In this document: positions 34,936 through 43,698 of the stretch, piece by piece
How the letters are laid out: each line of letters opens with the position of its first letter
Position numbering within the stretch: position 1 is the stretch's first letter
Assembly (NCBI RefSeq): GCF_900110415.1
Contig: NZ_FODR01000002.1
Span: forward strand, 668,251 to 732,250
Length of the DNA stretch: 64,000 nucleotides
From: Mucilaginibacter sp. OK283
GTDB lineage: Bacteria; Bacteroidota; Bacteroidia; Sphingobacteriales; Sphingobacteriaceae
Direction: 5' to 3'
Position numbers and translations under genes: made by a program
The notes under the pieces: model-generated
What the model was told of the DNA's origin: nothing
What the model saw: only the letters and a program-made list of their open reading frames with translations
Databases searched by the model: none

Positions 34936-35865
34936 TTACCAGGTGCGCTTTTCCATAAAGGCATCCAATTGCGCCCTGGTCATTTTCATTTTGCCGGGAT
35001 TTTGATCAAGCCATTTCATAAATGCGTCTTTCACCTGGCTGGTCCACTGGCTGTCAATTTCGCCGGTGGCAAACCTGCCCGATTTAAGCATGGCATGTCC
35101 AAACTCGTCGCGCAGGGCAATAAATTCGGCGGTAGCCACCACTTTTTCGGCCAAATGAGCCGGAATAAATAGTACGCCTTCTTTTTCGGATATAACCAAA
35201 TCGCCGGGCAGCACTACCGCGCGGCCTATGCGTATGGGCGTGTTAAGCCCCATTAGTACCATTTCTTCCAGGTACGATGGATCAAAGTCGCGTACAAAAG
35301 CATTAAAGCCATGTATTTCTTTAAGCCCCTGCAGGTCGCGCGCCGATCCATCAAAAATAACACCGTTGCCCGATTTGCTGAAAATGGAGTTGCCCAGGTT
35401 ATCGCCAATAAGCGTGCCTCCTTTAACTTTACCAAAACCATCGGCAACATACACATCGCCTTTGGTTAAAGTTTCTATCGGCCAGGCATTGGTGTTTCCT
35501 TTTCGGCCTTGTTTAAGGCCCCGCTCTTTAATACTTTTTTCAATATCGGGGCGGCTTGGCATAAACATGGCCGTAACGGCGCGGCCAACAACAGGCAGGG
35601 TATCGTTAACCAGTTTCCACCCACCTTCAAACTGGTTATTATAGCCTTCGTTTTTTAATACCGTCCAGGCTTCTTCAATGCCTATTTTTTTTGCCCGCTC
35701 TATAATATCATCCGGGATTTTGGGCCTGCCATCGGCAAAGCGCTCGCCTTTCCATTCCGACGTAAAAAATACCAGTTCGTCTTTTGAAATGGTTTGCGCC
35801 CGGGCGTTGCTGTAACAGCCTATGCCTGCAAAAAGCCCCAGGATTAAAAGTTTATAGTATCTCAT
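34936..35865 (-). CDS. Exported RraA-like aldolase/hydrolase
   Basis: A 309-residue protein with a signal peptide (YYKLLILGLFAGIGCYSNARAQ) and an RraA-like fold: GDVYVADGFGKV, GGTLIGDNLGNSIF, GVIFDGSARDLQGL and VLPGDLVISEKEGVLFIP. RraA-type enzymes include 4-hydroxy-4-methyl-2-oxoglutarate aldolases and oxaloacetate decarboxylases; Arg and Asp in the DGSARD motif fit the metal and substrate site. Typical members are cytosolic and about 160-240 residues, so the signal peptide and extra N-terminal ~80 residues are unusual. It follows the amidohydrolase by 28 bp. Confidence 0.78.
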   Translation of the reverse strand: MRYYKLLILGLFAGIGCYSNARAQTISKDELVFFTSEWKGERFADGRPKIPDDIIERAKKIGIEEAWTVLKNEGYNNQFEGGWKLVNDTLPVVGRAVTAMFMPSRPDIEKSIKERGLKQGRKGNTNAWPIETLTKGDVYVADGFGKVKGGTLIGDNLGNSIFSKSGNGVIFDGSARDLQGLKEIHGFNAFVRDFDPSYLEEMVLMGLNTPIRIGRAVVLPGDLVISEKEGVLFIPAHLAEKVVATAEFIALRDEFGHAMLKSGRFATGEIDSQWTSQVKDAFMKWLDQNPGKMKMTRAQLDAFMEKRTW

Positions 35866-35893
35866 AACTTTTATTAAAACAGGATAATATTAA

Positions 35894-37186
35894 TCAATGA
35901 TTTTCGGTTATTAAAACGGTTTGCGGGTTTTTGGTATTAATTTTAGGCTGATATATGGGCGATGCTATCCCGTTAAGATCGTAAACTATTTTACCTGCCC
36001 TGATGGTGAGTTCACACACCAGTTTTTTGCTGGCCTCCACCTTGTAACCCGTATAATCAAACAAACCGAATTTACCATCGACAATACTTAAAATAGCTAC
36101 ATCGGCACCCGAGCCTACCGATAAATTTCCCAACTCCTCGTGTTTTATCTCCTTCGCCGGGTTTGATGTGCAGGCCTCTATCACATCGTGCAGGGGCATG
36201 CCCATGGCCAAAAATTTGGTCATGCAGGTAAGCATATCCTTCATGGCATCATTCATACTACCTACGTGCAAATCGGTGCTGATGGAGCTTGGGAAAAATC
36301 CCTCTTTGGCGGCGGGCAGCGCCTGCGAATAAGCAAAGCTGATATTGCCGTAGCCTACGTCAAAAGCAATACCCCGTTTCCGGGCCTCGTATACAAAAGG
36401 TTTTACTTTTTTAGTCGCCAGGTCAACAATGGGTTCGCGGTCATTAAACTGACCGAAACAATGGGTAAAAATGTCGCCTGGTCTAAGGTGTTTCAAAAAT
36501 AACTCTTCAATGGGTAACGGCGGGGTGCTGCCGCCAAAATCAATCATTACGGGTATTCCCTTTGCAGCCGTACCTGCCTCTACTGCGCGGTCGGTAGGTG
36601 TCCAGTCATGACCTTCGTAGTGGGCCAGTTTGATGCCTACAATAATATCTTTATATCTCCGGGCAACCAGGGCGGTCATCCGCGGATCCATATCATTCAG
36701 GTCCTGCTCGTAATCGCCGCGCATGCCTTCGCCAACAATGTTTAAAAACGCCAGTACGCGGGTCCTGGAATTATCAATAGTTTGCGTTTTAAAGGTCGAA
36801 AATGTTCGCCAGCCCGAGCTGCCTGCATCAACAACCGTAGTTACGCCATTCCTGAAAGTAAATCCATCTGGCGCCAGGCCCAGGTTCCCGTTTTCGTATT
36901 GATGATCGGGCTGGGTGCCGCCAAAATTATGGGTGTGGATGTCAATTAATCCGGGCACTACATACATGCCTTTGGCCTCAATTACATCTGCTGCCTGTTT
37001 GGCGTCGATATTTTTGGATATCAGCGCTATTTTATTGTTGATGATAGCAATATCCATGATGGCGTCGATATCATTTTTAGGATCAATCACGTGGCCATCC
37101 TTAATCACAATATCGTACGACTGTGCCATTACCGCCGGGCTTAATAAGCTTAACAGCACCAATAATAAGAAGTAGGTTTTTTGCAT
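35894..37186 (-). CDS. Exported amidohydrolase (amidohydrolase/deacetylase family)
   Basis: A 430-residue protein with a signal peptide (YFLLLVLLSLLSPAVMAQ) and an amidohydrolase-superfamily core: metal site GLIDIHTHNFGG (HxH), Lys region IVGIKLAHYEGHD, DIFTHCFGQFND, and Asp in ISTDLHVGSMND. This branch resembles dihydroorotase-like deacetylases that often sit beside a SelA-like PLP enzyme, as here. The substrate could be an N-acyl amino sugar or amino-acid derivative; the enzyme is predicted to act in the periplasm. Confidence 0.85.
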   Translation of the reverse strand: MQKTYFLLLVLLSLLSPAVMAQSYDIVIKDGHVIDPKNDIDAIMDIAIINNKIALISKNIDAKQAADVIEAKGMYVVPGLIDIHTHNFGGTQPDHQYENGNLGLAPDGFTFRNGVTTVVDAGSSGWRTFSTFKTQTIDNSRTRVLAFLNIVGEGMRGDYEQDLNDMDPRMTALVARRYKDIIVGIKLAHYEGHDWTPTDRAVEAGTAAKGIPVMIDFGGSTPPLPIEELFLKHLRPGDIFTHCFGQFNDREPIVDLATKKVKPFVYEARKRGIAFDVGYGNISFAYSQALPAAKEGFFPSSISTDLHVGSMNDAMKDMLTCMTKFLAMGMPLHDVIEACTSNPAKEIKHEELGNLSVGSGADVAILSIVDGKFGLFDYTGYKVEASKKLVCELTIRAGKIVYDLNGIASPIYQPKINTKNPQTVLITENH

Positions 37187-37269
37187 TTTGGGTTAATATT
37201 TAAATCATAATAAAGTATTGCAGGTTGTAATTTTTAAAAGGCAGATGGATGATATTGGATGGCACGTTA

Positions 37270-38475
37270 TCAGACAGCTTGCTGTAAAATGGTTTTTACT
37301 TTCCCGGCTACAATATCAACCTGGTCTGGCCGCAAAAGCACCACGCCGATAGTAAGGCTATCGCCATGCCCGTTGGCTACTATACTTGGCGTGCCGTTTT
37401 TTAAAGCCGTTACTACCTGCCCGGGCGTAATTTTAATTTTGCTGGTATCCCAGGTTACGTTAAGACTTGGGTAGGCATTAGCCGGGCCGGGGTCAACTAC
37501 TGTTTCGGTTTTAACACTATGCAGGCTTTCCAGCTGCGTGCCTATATATTTGGTGCGTTGCAGCCAGTCTTCCCATTCTTTTTTATGGTCCCGTTCAAGG
37601 TAAGCCTTCAGTGCGGCGTACATGCCAAACATTTCTTCCTTGTTTACTTTCATAGGCCGGCCAATAGGCGCCTCATTAGGGCTGTGGTTAAGGCGGGCGG
37701 CGGTAATAAGGTCTTTACGGCCAAAAAGTAAGCCTGCGCTCTGCGGCCCGCGTATCATTTTACCGCCCGAGAAGGTCACCAGGTCGAAACCTATTTTCTG
37801 AAACTTAAACAGGTTTTCAACCGGCGGCACGTCTGCCGCGGCATCCAAAAAGGTTGGTATGCTGTGCCGTTTGGCAATAGCCACAAAATCGGCATGCGTA
37901 ATACTGCTTTTTTCGGCGGCGTTAAAAAACAGGGCCATTACCGTTTTATCATTAAAGGCTTTTTCCATTTCGTCCGGGCCCTCAACCTCAATAATTTTGG
38001 CGCCGGTAGTGGTTACGGCCTGGTCAAACAGGTATCGGTGCGTTTTCTGCATAATTACCTCGGGCCGTGGCCCTGGCAGGTTAGGTAGCAGCTTTATTTT
38101 TTCATGGTCGGTTCCGGTTATGGCGGCCGCTGTACCCAGCAATATGGCGCATGCCGCTCCCGATGTTACCATGGCCGACTCGACATGCAGCATTTCGGCA
38201 ATTTTTGCCCCAACTTTATCCTGCAACTCGTACATGTTGGCAAAATCGTGCGATGTTGAATTAATGGCCTCCAACACTTCCGGCAGCATCAGCGAACCGG
38301 ATAAAAACGTCATCGTTACCGAAGCGTTAATTACCGGTGTTACGCCAAGCTCTTTAAACAAATCGCGCACCGGCTTTTTGGCCGGGGAGGAGGGGAGCGT
38401 AACGGCGGCTTTGCTTACCAGGCTGCCCGTTAGCGGTAACAGGGTAAGGCCCTTAAGTATGTCTCTGCGTTTCAT
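37270..38475 (-). CDS. SelA/DgaE-like PLP-dependent enzyme with Tat-like signal
   Basis: A 401-residue fold-type I PLP enzyme. Visible are the residue set for PLP (VTSGAACAILLGTAAAI, LFFNAAEKSSI, PTFLDAAADVPP) and the Schiff-base Lys in FDLVTFSGGKMIRGPQSAG. Relatives include D-glucosaminate-6-phosphate ammonia lyase (DgaE) and selenocysteine synthase. ATG 38475 gives MKRRDILKGLTLLPLTGSLV, a twin-arginine-like signal; the upstream ATG at 38538 adds an unlikely leader. A PLP enzyme exported folded by Tat is uncommon. It lies between the amidohydrolase and RidA genes in a catabolic operon. Confidence 0.82.
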   Translation of the reverse strand: MKRRDILKGLTLLPLTGSLVSKAAVTLPSSPAKKPVRDLFKELGVTPVINASVTMTFLSGSLMLPEVLEAINSTSHDFANMYELQDKVGAKIAEMLHVESAMVTSGAACAILLGTAAAITGTDHEKIKLLPNLPGPRPEVIMQKTHRYLFDQAVTTTGAKIIEVEGPDEMEKAFNDKTVMALFFNAAEKSSITHADFVAIAKRHSIPTFLDAAADVPPVENLFKFQKIGFDLVTFSGGKMIRGPQSAGLLFGRKDLITAARLNHSPNEAPIGRPMKVNKEEMFGMYAALKAYLERDHKKEWEDWLQRTKYIGTQLESLHSVKTETVVDPGPANAYPSLNVTWDTSKIKITPGQVVTALKNGTPSIVANGHGDSLTIGVVLLRPDQVDIVAGKVKTILQQAV

Positions 38476-38485
38476 CTTTTTATTA

Positions 38486-38947
38486 TTATATGTAAGCGAT
38501 ACAATCCATCTCCACCAGCGAGTTTCCGGGCACACCACCCTTAGCTACTGCAACGGTAGTGCGTACCGGCGGATTTTTGCCAAAGCGGCCTTTGTAAACC
38601 TCATTCATGCCCTGGTAGTCGGCAATATCATTCAGGAACACCGTTACCTTGAGTACTTTGTCCATCGATGAGCCGGCTTTTATCAGTTCTTTTTCCAGCT
38701 CTTTAAGTACAATTTCTGTATGCGCCTTAATCTCGAAGGGCTCAACGTGGGCGCCTTTTCCGGCTATAAAAACCATGTTGCCCAGTTTGGTCGAGCCGGA
38801 AAACAATGGCACATCCTGATAAGATGTTACATTGTTAGCTACCTTTTCATCGGCGGGCGCGGCAATGGCGTCTTTGCTTATGCCGAATACGGATATGCCT
38901 ACTGCCGAGGCCAGTATCCTTTTTAAAACAGATCTTCTTTTTTCCAT
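38486..38947 (-). CDS. Exported RidA-family protein
   Basis: A 153-residue RidA/YjgF protein with a basic, Tat-like N-terminal export signal (KRRSVLKRILASAVGISVFG). The conserved parts are VFIAGKGAHV, LEKELIKAGSSMDKVLKVTV, GKNPPVRTTVAVAKG (with the key Arg) and LVEMDCIAYI. RidA hydrolyses reactive enamine/imine products made by PLP enzymes, and here it sits next to a PLP enzyme gene with a similar signal, 10 bp from its start. The pair therefore fits a common periplasmic reaction. Confidence 0.87.
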   Translation of the reverse strand: MEKRRSVLKRILASAVGISVFGISKDAIAAPADEKVANNVTSYQDVPLFSGSTKLGNMVFIAGKGAHVEPFEIKAHTEIVLKELEKELIKAGSSMDKVLKVTVFLNDIADYQGMNEVYKGRFGKNPPVRTTVAVAKGGVPGNSLVEMDCIAYI

Positions 38948-38994
38948 GTCGTTTTTATTTTGCGTGATGGGGTGTATATGTTGTTTTAGTTTTG

Positions 38995-39441
38995 TTAGCG
39001 CGATTTATTTGTGGGTGCCGCGGTATTTTGGGCACTCAACGTAAGGATATATTTCACCATTTTATTAGCCTCATCGGCGCTTACCGCGGGATGCGGGGCC
39101 ATAGGTACCGGGCCCCAGGTACCGCTGCCGCCACTTATTATTTTTTGCGAAAGCATAGCCACAGATGCCTGGTCCTGCGGATATTTGCCGGCGATAGCTA
39201 TGTAGGCAGGCCCTACCAGCTTTTCTTCTACCTTATGGCATGCCAGGCAGTCGGATTTGGCGATCAAGGCTTTGCCATCTTCAATTTCGGGGGCGGTGGC
39301 AAAGGGTGGTTTTGATATTACGGCGGGCGCGGCGGCTTTCTTTTTTAGGGTAGTTTTTTTCCTTACCTGTGCACCGGCCTGGCAGCACAGAATGGTTAAA
39401 ACAAAACAGAAAACGCCTGTTATAAATTTATTAATCTTCAT
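38995..39441 (-). CDS. Exported class I cytochrome c
   Basis: A 148-residue protein with a signal peptide (FITGVFCFVLTILCCQAGAQ) and a lysine-rich linker. The heme site is SDCLACHK (CxxCH) and the distal Met is probably in VPMAPHP. The fold continues to MVKYILTLS. Its gene overlaps the end of the PQQ-type dehydrogenase gene by 11 bp, so it is probably an electron acceptor for that enzyme. Confidence 0.87.
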   Translation of the reverse strand: MKINKFITGVFCFVLTILCCQAGAQVRKKTTLKKKAAAPAVISKPPFATAPEIEDGKALIAKSDCLACHKVEEKLVGPAYIAIAGKYPQDQASVAMLSQKIISGGSGTWGPVPMAPHPAVSADEANKMVKYILTLSAQNTAAPTNKSR

Positions 39442-41263
39442 GTTGTTGTATTTGTTTATCCACCATTTTTCGCACGGCGCTTACGTCTGCCGGGGTTACA
39501 ATTTCGGGGATGTTATTAAAATTGGATTTGATGTAGGTGAGCACTTCGGCAACCTGTTTGTCAGATAAAAAACTGCCGTGCGCGGGCATTACTTCGTTGT
39601 ACGATAGCCCTTTTACCTTTACCGGGCCCTTTAACCCGTTAAGTATCACTTTAATTAACCGGTTTTTATTATAATTTACCCATTCGGATTGTACCAGCGG
39701 GGGGAAACGCTTTCCGTCGCCTTTACCATCGTTTTGATGACAGGCCACGCAATAGGTGCTGTATACAACAGACGTGGCGGCCACATCTTTAAACAGGTTA
39801 TCTTTAATCTCATCCGGAGTTTTAATGTTGGATGCCGTTTGTTTTCGTGTTTCCATGGCGGCAAGCTGTGCCGGGCCGAAGGTTTTTTTATCGCCGGTAT
39901 ATATAATACACCAGATCCGTCCTTTTTCGGTATCGCTTACATACAATGAGCCATCCGGCCCTTCGGCCAGGCCCATGGGGCGGTATACGGCATTGCTTAC
40001 GTTTACAATAGGATCAACCCTCGCAAAGCCATCGGCAAAAACTTCCCATGGTCCCGAAGGCCTGCCATCTTTAAACGGAACAAATACAATAATATAGCCC
40101 GCCTGCGGATAAGGCGCCCTATCTGTAGCGCCATGAAAAGCGATGAACGCGCCGTTTTTGTAATGATCAGGAAACTGCTTTCCTTTGTAAAACAATAAAT
40201 CGTTGGGCGCAAAGTGTGCGGGGAAGCCAATAAGCGGCTGGGTTAGTTTAGCGCCGTCGCCCTGTTTAATTTTATCGCCGCCAAATTCGGGGTTAAGCAG
40301 TTTTTTGTTTTTTATAGGATCATAGTAATAGTACGGCCAGCCGCCATCAAGGCCTTGCTGTACTTTAAAAAACTCTTCGGCAGGCTGCAAGGCGCTTTCC
40401 CAGGGCGTGTACAAATCGGGCCACAGCAGCCTGAAGTCGTCGCGGCCATGGTTAATGGTATATAGCGATTTACTTTTGGGGTCCCAGTCCATGGCGACAA
40501 TGCTACGCAGGCCGGTGGCATATTTTACACCATCGGACTGGTGCTGGTTGGTTTTATTGGCATCAAACATCCAGATGCCGCCATGATCTTTTAACCAGGG
40601 GTTGCCGTTATCCAGCGAACCCGGACTGCCAACGCCCGGCGAACCCGGTTGCCGGTTGTTAATCTGCCCGGCATTTGACCCTGCCCCCCATCCCACAAAA
40701 ATATGGCCCTTATTATCAAAGGCAATGGGCTTGGTTTGATGCTCATGATAAGGCGGATTATCGATAACAATGGTATCCAGTTTACTATCGGGTACCAGTT
40801 GCCCGCGTTTAAGCTTCATCCGGTAAACCATCAGTTCCGAACTGAAGTACAGGTAGCCATCATGAACACGCATGGCCGTACCGTAAGTTTGGCCATCGTA
40901 TTTGCCAAAAGGGGTTATCACATCGGCGCGGCCATCGCCATTGGTATCGCGCAGGGCTACGTTACCGTATCCATCGTTGGCATAATGGTCGCGGGCTTTT
41001 ACGTAAATATCGCCGTTTGTGTTAACAGCGATGTGCCTGGCCTGGCCCTTTAAACTATCGGCAACAACAAACGCGCCGAAACCAGCCGGCAAAAACAGCC
41101 CGCCATTATCTGCATCAGCCACAGGGAGTTTGGTATCGGTGGCCATCCACCCAAATCCCATAAATACAAACAAAGCTGCCGCACAGGTAAACATCAATAA
41201 ACGCAAACCAAAATAACGCGAAGCAGCAGCCGAAGCCCTCCTTGTGCCTTTAGTATTATTCAT
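39431..41263 (-). CDS. PQQ-type sugar dehydrogenase fused to cytochrome c
   Basis: A 610-residue protein with an N-terminal membrane or signal helix (about 20-40), a beta-propeller resembling soluble glucose/sorbosone dehydrogenase (FGAFVVADSLKGQARHIAVN, ATGLRSIVAMDWDPKSKSL, GLAEGPDGSLYVSDTEKGRI) and a C-terminal cytochrome c domain with YCVACHQNDGKG as heme site. It should oxidise a sugar or aldehyde in the periplasm and pass electrons to its own heme, then to the neighbouring cytochrome c. It is the first gene of the operon that continues through 33711. Real substrate unknown. Confidence 0.82.
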   Translation of the reverse strand: MNNTKGTRRASAAASRYFGLRLLMFTCAAALFVFMGFGWMATDTKLPVADADNGGLFLPAGFGAFVVADSLKGQARHIAVNTNGDIYVKARDHYANDGYGNVALRDTNGDGRADVITPFGKYDGQTYGTAMRVHDGYLYFSSELMVYRMKLKRGQLVPDSKLDTIVIDNPPYHEHQTKPIAFDNKGHIFVGWGAGSNAGQINNRQPGSPGVGSPGSLDNGNPWLKDHGGIWMFDANKTNQHQSDGVKYATGLRSIVAMDWDPKSKSLYTINHGRDDFRLLWPDLYTPWESALQPAEEFFKVQQGLDGGWPYYYYDPIKNKKLLNPEFGGDKIKQGDGAKLTQPLIGFPAHFAPNDLLFYKGKQFPDHYKNGAFIAFHGATDRAPYPQAGYIIVFVPFKDGRPSGPWEVFADGFARVDPIVNVSNAVYRPMGLAEGPDGSLYVSDTEKGRIWCIIYTGDKKTFGPAQLAAMETRKQTASNIKTPDEIKDNLFKDVAATSVVYSTYCVACHQNDGKGDGKRFPPLVQSEWVNYNKNRLIKVILNGLKGPVKVKGLSYNEVMPAHGSFLSDKQVAEVLTYIKSNFNNIPEIVTPADVSAVRKMVDKQIQQHED

Positions 41264-41339
41264 GCAAACAATAATTTTATATACAATGCCAGGCGGGGTA
41301 CCCTGTTATACATTTCTTATTACACATGACTACCGGCAG

Positions 41340-41377
41340 TTTATCCCTCCGGAAGGCCGAAATATTTTTGCGCCGCC
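41340..41377. repeat. Fragment of a dispersed hairpin repeat (ccctccggaaggccgaaa)
   Basis: tatccctccggaaggccgaa and the following atatttttgcg recur near 51700-51725 (ccctccggagggccgaaacg). The inner palindrome ccctccgga(g)gg could form a hairpin. Confidence 0.55.
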
Positions 41378-41485
41378 CGGTTTTTAGTTAAACAGAAGGG
41401 CTTTGGTATCGAATTATTGCTTGCAGCTTATTTCATAGTGGCTTTTTGTAGAAAAATTATATTTTTACGTGATTATAAACCTGTT

Positions 41486-41926
41486 ATGAAAGCCTTAATC
41501 ACTACCCTTATCTGTATTGTATTTGTTTTTGCCGGCTGCAAAAAAGATACAAAACCCGGAACAGAAATAACAGCCGGAAGCATTGTCGGCAAATGGACAG
41601 TTCCAAGCCTGGTGTATCAAAGCTACAAGGATGGTAAGCTCTCCAGGGAAGATCCGCTTGAAGCATATGCTTATGAATTTGAATTTAAAACCGATGGAAC
41701 AGTAGACTATACCGAAGGTGACGTAACGTCTTCCGGCGAATACACTATTAAATACGACTCGGGGAAATATTATTACTGGGTAGGTATCCAGGGCCGCCAT
41801 GGTTCGCCTGACGAAGGTACTGCCGAAATTAAAATGATCAACAAAAACTCCTTCACACTTAGATTCGAAACTTCCGACGTCAGTGGCCTTAGGTATGTGG
41901 TGATTGAAACTATGATAAGAAAGTAA
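41486..41926 (+). CDS. Lipocalin-like lipoprotein, unknown function
   Basis: From ATG 41486 the 146-residue product has a lipoprotein signal (LICIVFVFAGC) and a short beta-rich domain: SIVGKWTVPSLVYQSYKDG, YEFEFKTDGTVDYTEG, SGEYTIKYDSGKYYYW, typical of small lipocalin-like proteins of Bacteroidota. The upstream start at 41417 would add 23 residues that break the signal peptide. No neighbours suggest a role. Confidence 0.68.
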   Translation: MKALITTLICIVFVFAGCKKDTKPGTEITAGSIVGKWTVPSLVYQSYKDGKLSREDPLEAYAYEFEFKTDGTVDYTEGDVTSSGEYTIKYDSGKYYYWVGIQGRHGSPDEGTAEIKMINKNSFTLRFETSDVSGLRYVVIETMIRK

Positions 41927-41940
41927 TTTTATCTACCCCT

Positions 41941-42105
41941 GCTGTTCGAAGTCTCTGACTTCGATCTGCTATGCACGTAGTCTACAGACTACCAGATAGT
42001 TTCGTGCGGTCTGGTAGCATTTAATACGTACAAAAACTTATTAAATTCATCACTATAGTCAGAGACAATAGACATAATCATTCGAAGTCGGAGACTTCGA
42101 ACAGC
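41941..42105. repeat. Nested palindromic repeat element (24-bp terminal arms)
   Basis: Arms 41941-41964 and 42082-42105 are reverse complements with one mismatch; each arm is also nearly self-palindromic (tcgaagtctctgacttcga). Between them lie two further hairpins, 41977-41992 (gtagtctacagactac) and 41989-41996 with 42010-42017 (ctaccaga/tctggtag). The element fills the gap between the lipoprotein and the CoA transferase and could fold into a multi-stem RNA. It has no ORF of its own. Confidence 0.75.
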
Positions 42106-42135
42106 GCAGGGCTGTTGCCGCAGGACCACCCCGGC

Positions 42136-43419
42136 TTAGGCCTGCCCGAATCGTTGGTGATAAGCCCTTTCCAGGGATTCCCGGTGATTTGGGTGGGCCA
42201 GTTGAATGAGGGCCTGCGCACGTTGCTTTAAATTTTTGCCGAACAGGTTAACCGTTCCGTACTCGGTAACTACCCAGTGCACATGGCCGCGGGCGGTTAC
42301 TACGCCGGCCCCTTCTTTCAGGAACGGAACAATGCGGCTGATGCCTTTATTGGTTTGTGAGGGCAAAGCGATGATTGGCAAACCGCCGTCTGACAGCGAG
42401 GCGCCGCGGATAAAATCCATTTGCCCGCCAATGCCCGAAAACTGGTACGTACCTATCGAATCTGAACATACCTGGCCGGTAAGGTCAATCTCAATGGCGC
42501 TGTTAATAGCGGCTACTTTTGGGTTTTGGCGAATGATGCTGGTATCATTAACATAACTGATATCCATCACCCGGATGGCAGGGTTATCGTGTACAAAATC
42601 ATATAACTTCCTGGTGCCTGCCATAAAAGCGGTTACCGAGCGGCCGGGGTTCAACTTTTTCTGGCTGTTGTTGATAACGCCCTGCTCAATCAGGGGGATA
42701 ATACCGTCCGAAAACATCTCGGTATGCAGGCCAAGGTTTTGGTGCGTGGTCAGGTTTTTAAGTACCTGGTCGGGTATTGCGCCTATGCCCAATTGCAGGG
42801 TTGCACCGTTTTCAATCATTGATGCTACATGGTAACCAATTTTCTCAATCACCGGCGAGGTCTGGAAGTCGTAATTTACCTCCGGGAGTTGGCTGTTTTG
42901 CAAAACCATCGCATAAAACCTGCTCACGTGAATAAACCCTTCCCCGTGTGTTCGGGGCATCAGCGGGTTAACCTGGGCAATCACATATTTGGCGGTATCA
43001 ACAGCAGCACGCGCAACATCTACCGACGTACCCAGCGAGCAGTAACCATGTGCATCGGGCGGCGAAACCTGTACCAGGGCAACATCAATAGGCAGGATGT
43101 TTTTGCGGAACAGCTGCGGAATCTGGCTCAGGAAAATGGGCACATAATCGCCATTTTGGCTGTTAGCTACATTCCTGGTAGCAGCCGAAACAAATAACGA
43201 GTTGAAGAAAAAACTTTTCCTGTGCTCCGGCTTATCAAAATTTACCTGGCCAAGGGTGGTTATACTCACCAGCTCCACATTATTTAATTCATGATGCCTG
43301 TCCTGTAAGGCTTCAACCAGGCATACAGGTGTGGCAGCGCTTCCATGTATAAATACCCGGTTGCCGGGTTTAACTATTTTTAATGCTTCCTGCGCGGTAG
43401 TGTATTGTATTTCAATCAT
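42136..43419 (-). CDS. Acetyl-CoA hydrolase/transferase family protein (4-hydroxybutyrate CoA-transferase-like)
   Basis: A 427-residue protein of normal length for the family: VFIHGSAATPVCLVEAL at the N-terminus, VALVQVSPPDAHGYCSLGTS, LQLGIGAIPDQVL, FSDGIIPLIEQGVINN, and the active-site Glu in NSAIEIDLTGQVCSD, followed by GGQMDFIRGA. The chemistry is CoA transfer between acyl-CoA and a carboxylate such as acetate or 4-hydroxybutyrate. ATG 43419 (MIEIQYTTAQEA) is preferred to 43455. It stands alone between the palindromic element and the GntR promoter. Confidence 0.88.
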   Translation of the reverse strand: MIEIQYTTAQEALKIVKPGNRVFIHGSAATPVCLVEALQDRHHELNNVELVSITTLGQVNFDKPEHRKSFFFNSLFVSAATRNVANSQNGDYVPIFLSQIPQLFRKNILPIDVALVQVSPPDAHGYCSLGTSVDVARAAVDTAKYVIAQVNPLMPRTHGEGFIHVSRFYAMVLQNSQLPEVNYDFQTSPVIEKIGYHVASMIENGATLQLGIGAIPDQVLKNLTTHQNLGLHTEMFSDGIIPLIEQGVINNSQKKLNPGRSVTAFMAGTRKLYDFVHDNPAIRVMDISYVNDTSIIRQNPKVAAINSAIEIDLTGQVCSDSIGTYQFSGIGGQMDFIRGASLSDGGLPIIALPSQTNKGISRIVPFLKEGAGVVTARGHVHWVVTEYGTVNLFGKNLKQRAQALIQLAHPNHRESLERAYHQRFGQA

Positions 43420-43637
43420 ATGGTTATGCGGACTGCTATCCGGTGGTTTTTTCAAAGATATGCCCTTAGGCCGATGGATTCAGGATTATCTTATTCATGC
43501 CAAAGTCAATTTAAGGGGGGGAGCAGGCGGCGAATGCCAACACGGGCGCGACATTTTTTTGACTTTTGACTTTTAAAAATGGCGTTGCCTGCGGTCCGTG
43601 CTTGCAGTACCATCTTCAACGTTCAGAAAATTAATAT

Positions 43638-43667
43638 TTTGAAAATAAGAAACTTGTTGTATGTTTG
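43638..43667 (+). promoter_or_regulatory. Promoter of the GntR-slipin unit
   Basis: TTTG (43638-43641), 18-bp spacer and TATGTTTG (43660-43667), an exact TAnnTTTG element, 31 bp before the ATG of the GntR gene. Confidence 0.65.
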
Positions 43668-43686
43668 TACTATATGTATAGTACAA
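43665..43686. promoter_or_regulatory. Palindromic operator, probable GntR autoregulation site
   Basis: Perfect palindrome ttgtactata-tg-tatagtacaa (10-bp arms, 2-bp centre) that overlaps the end of the -7 element and covers the transcription start, 12 bp before the ATG. Binding would block transcription, as expected for a YtrA-type repressor. Confidence 0.7.
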
Positions 43687-43698
43687 TAGTATTTTAAC

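Noticed and set aside
21541..41263. Search for a CD-NTase (GS..DxD nucleotidyltransferase) to complete a CBASS operon with TIR-STING
   Set aside because: None of the proteins encoded here carries the signature; the caspase, DUF697-like, helical and DUF4407 proteins are clearly different. The absence is reported as a finding instead.
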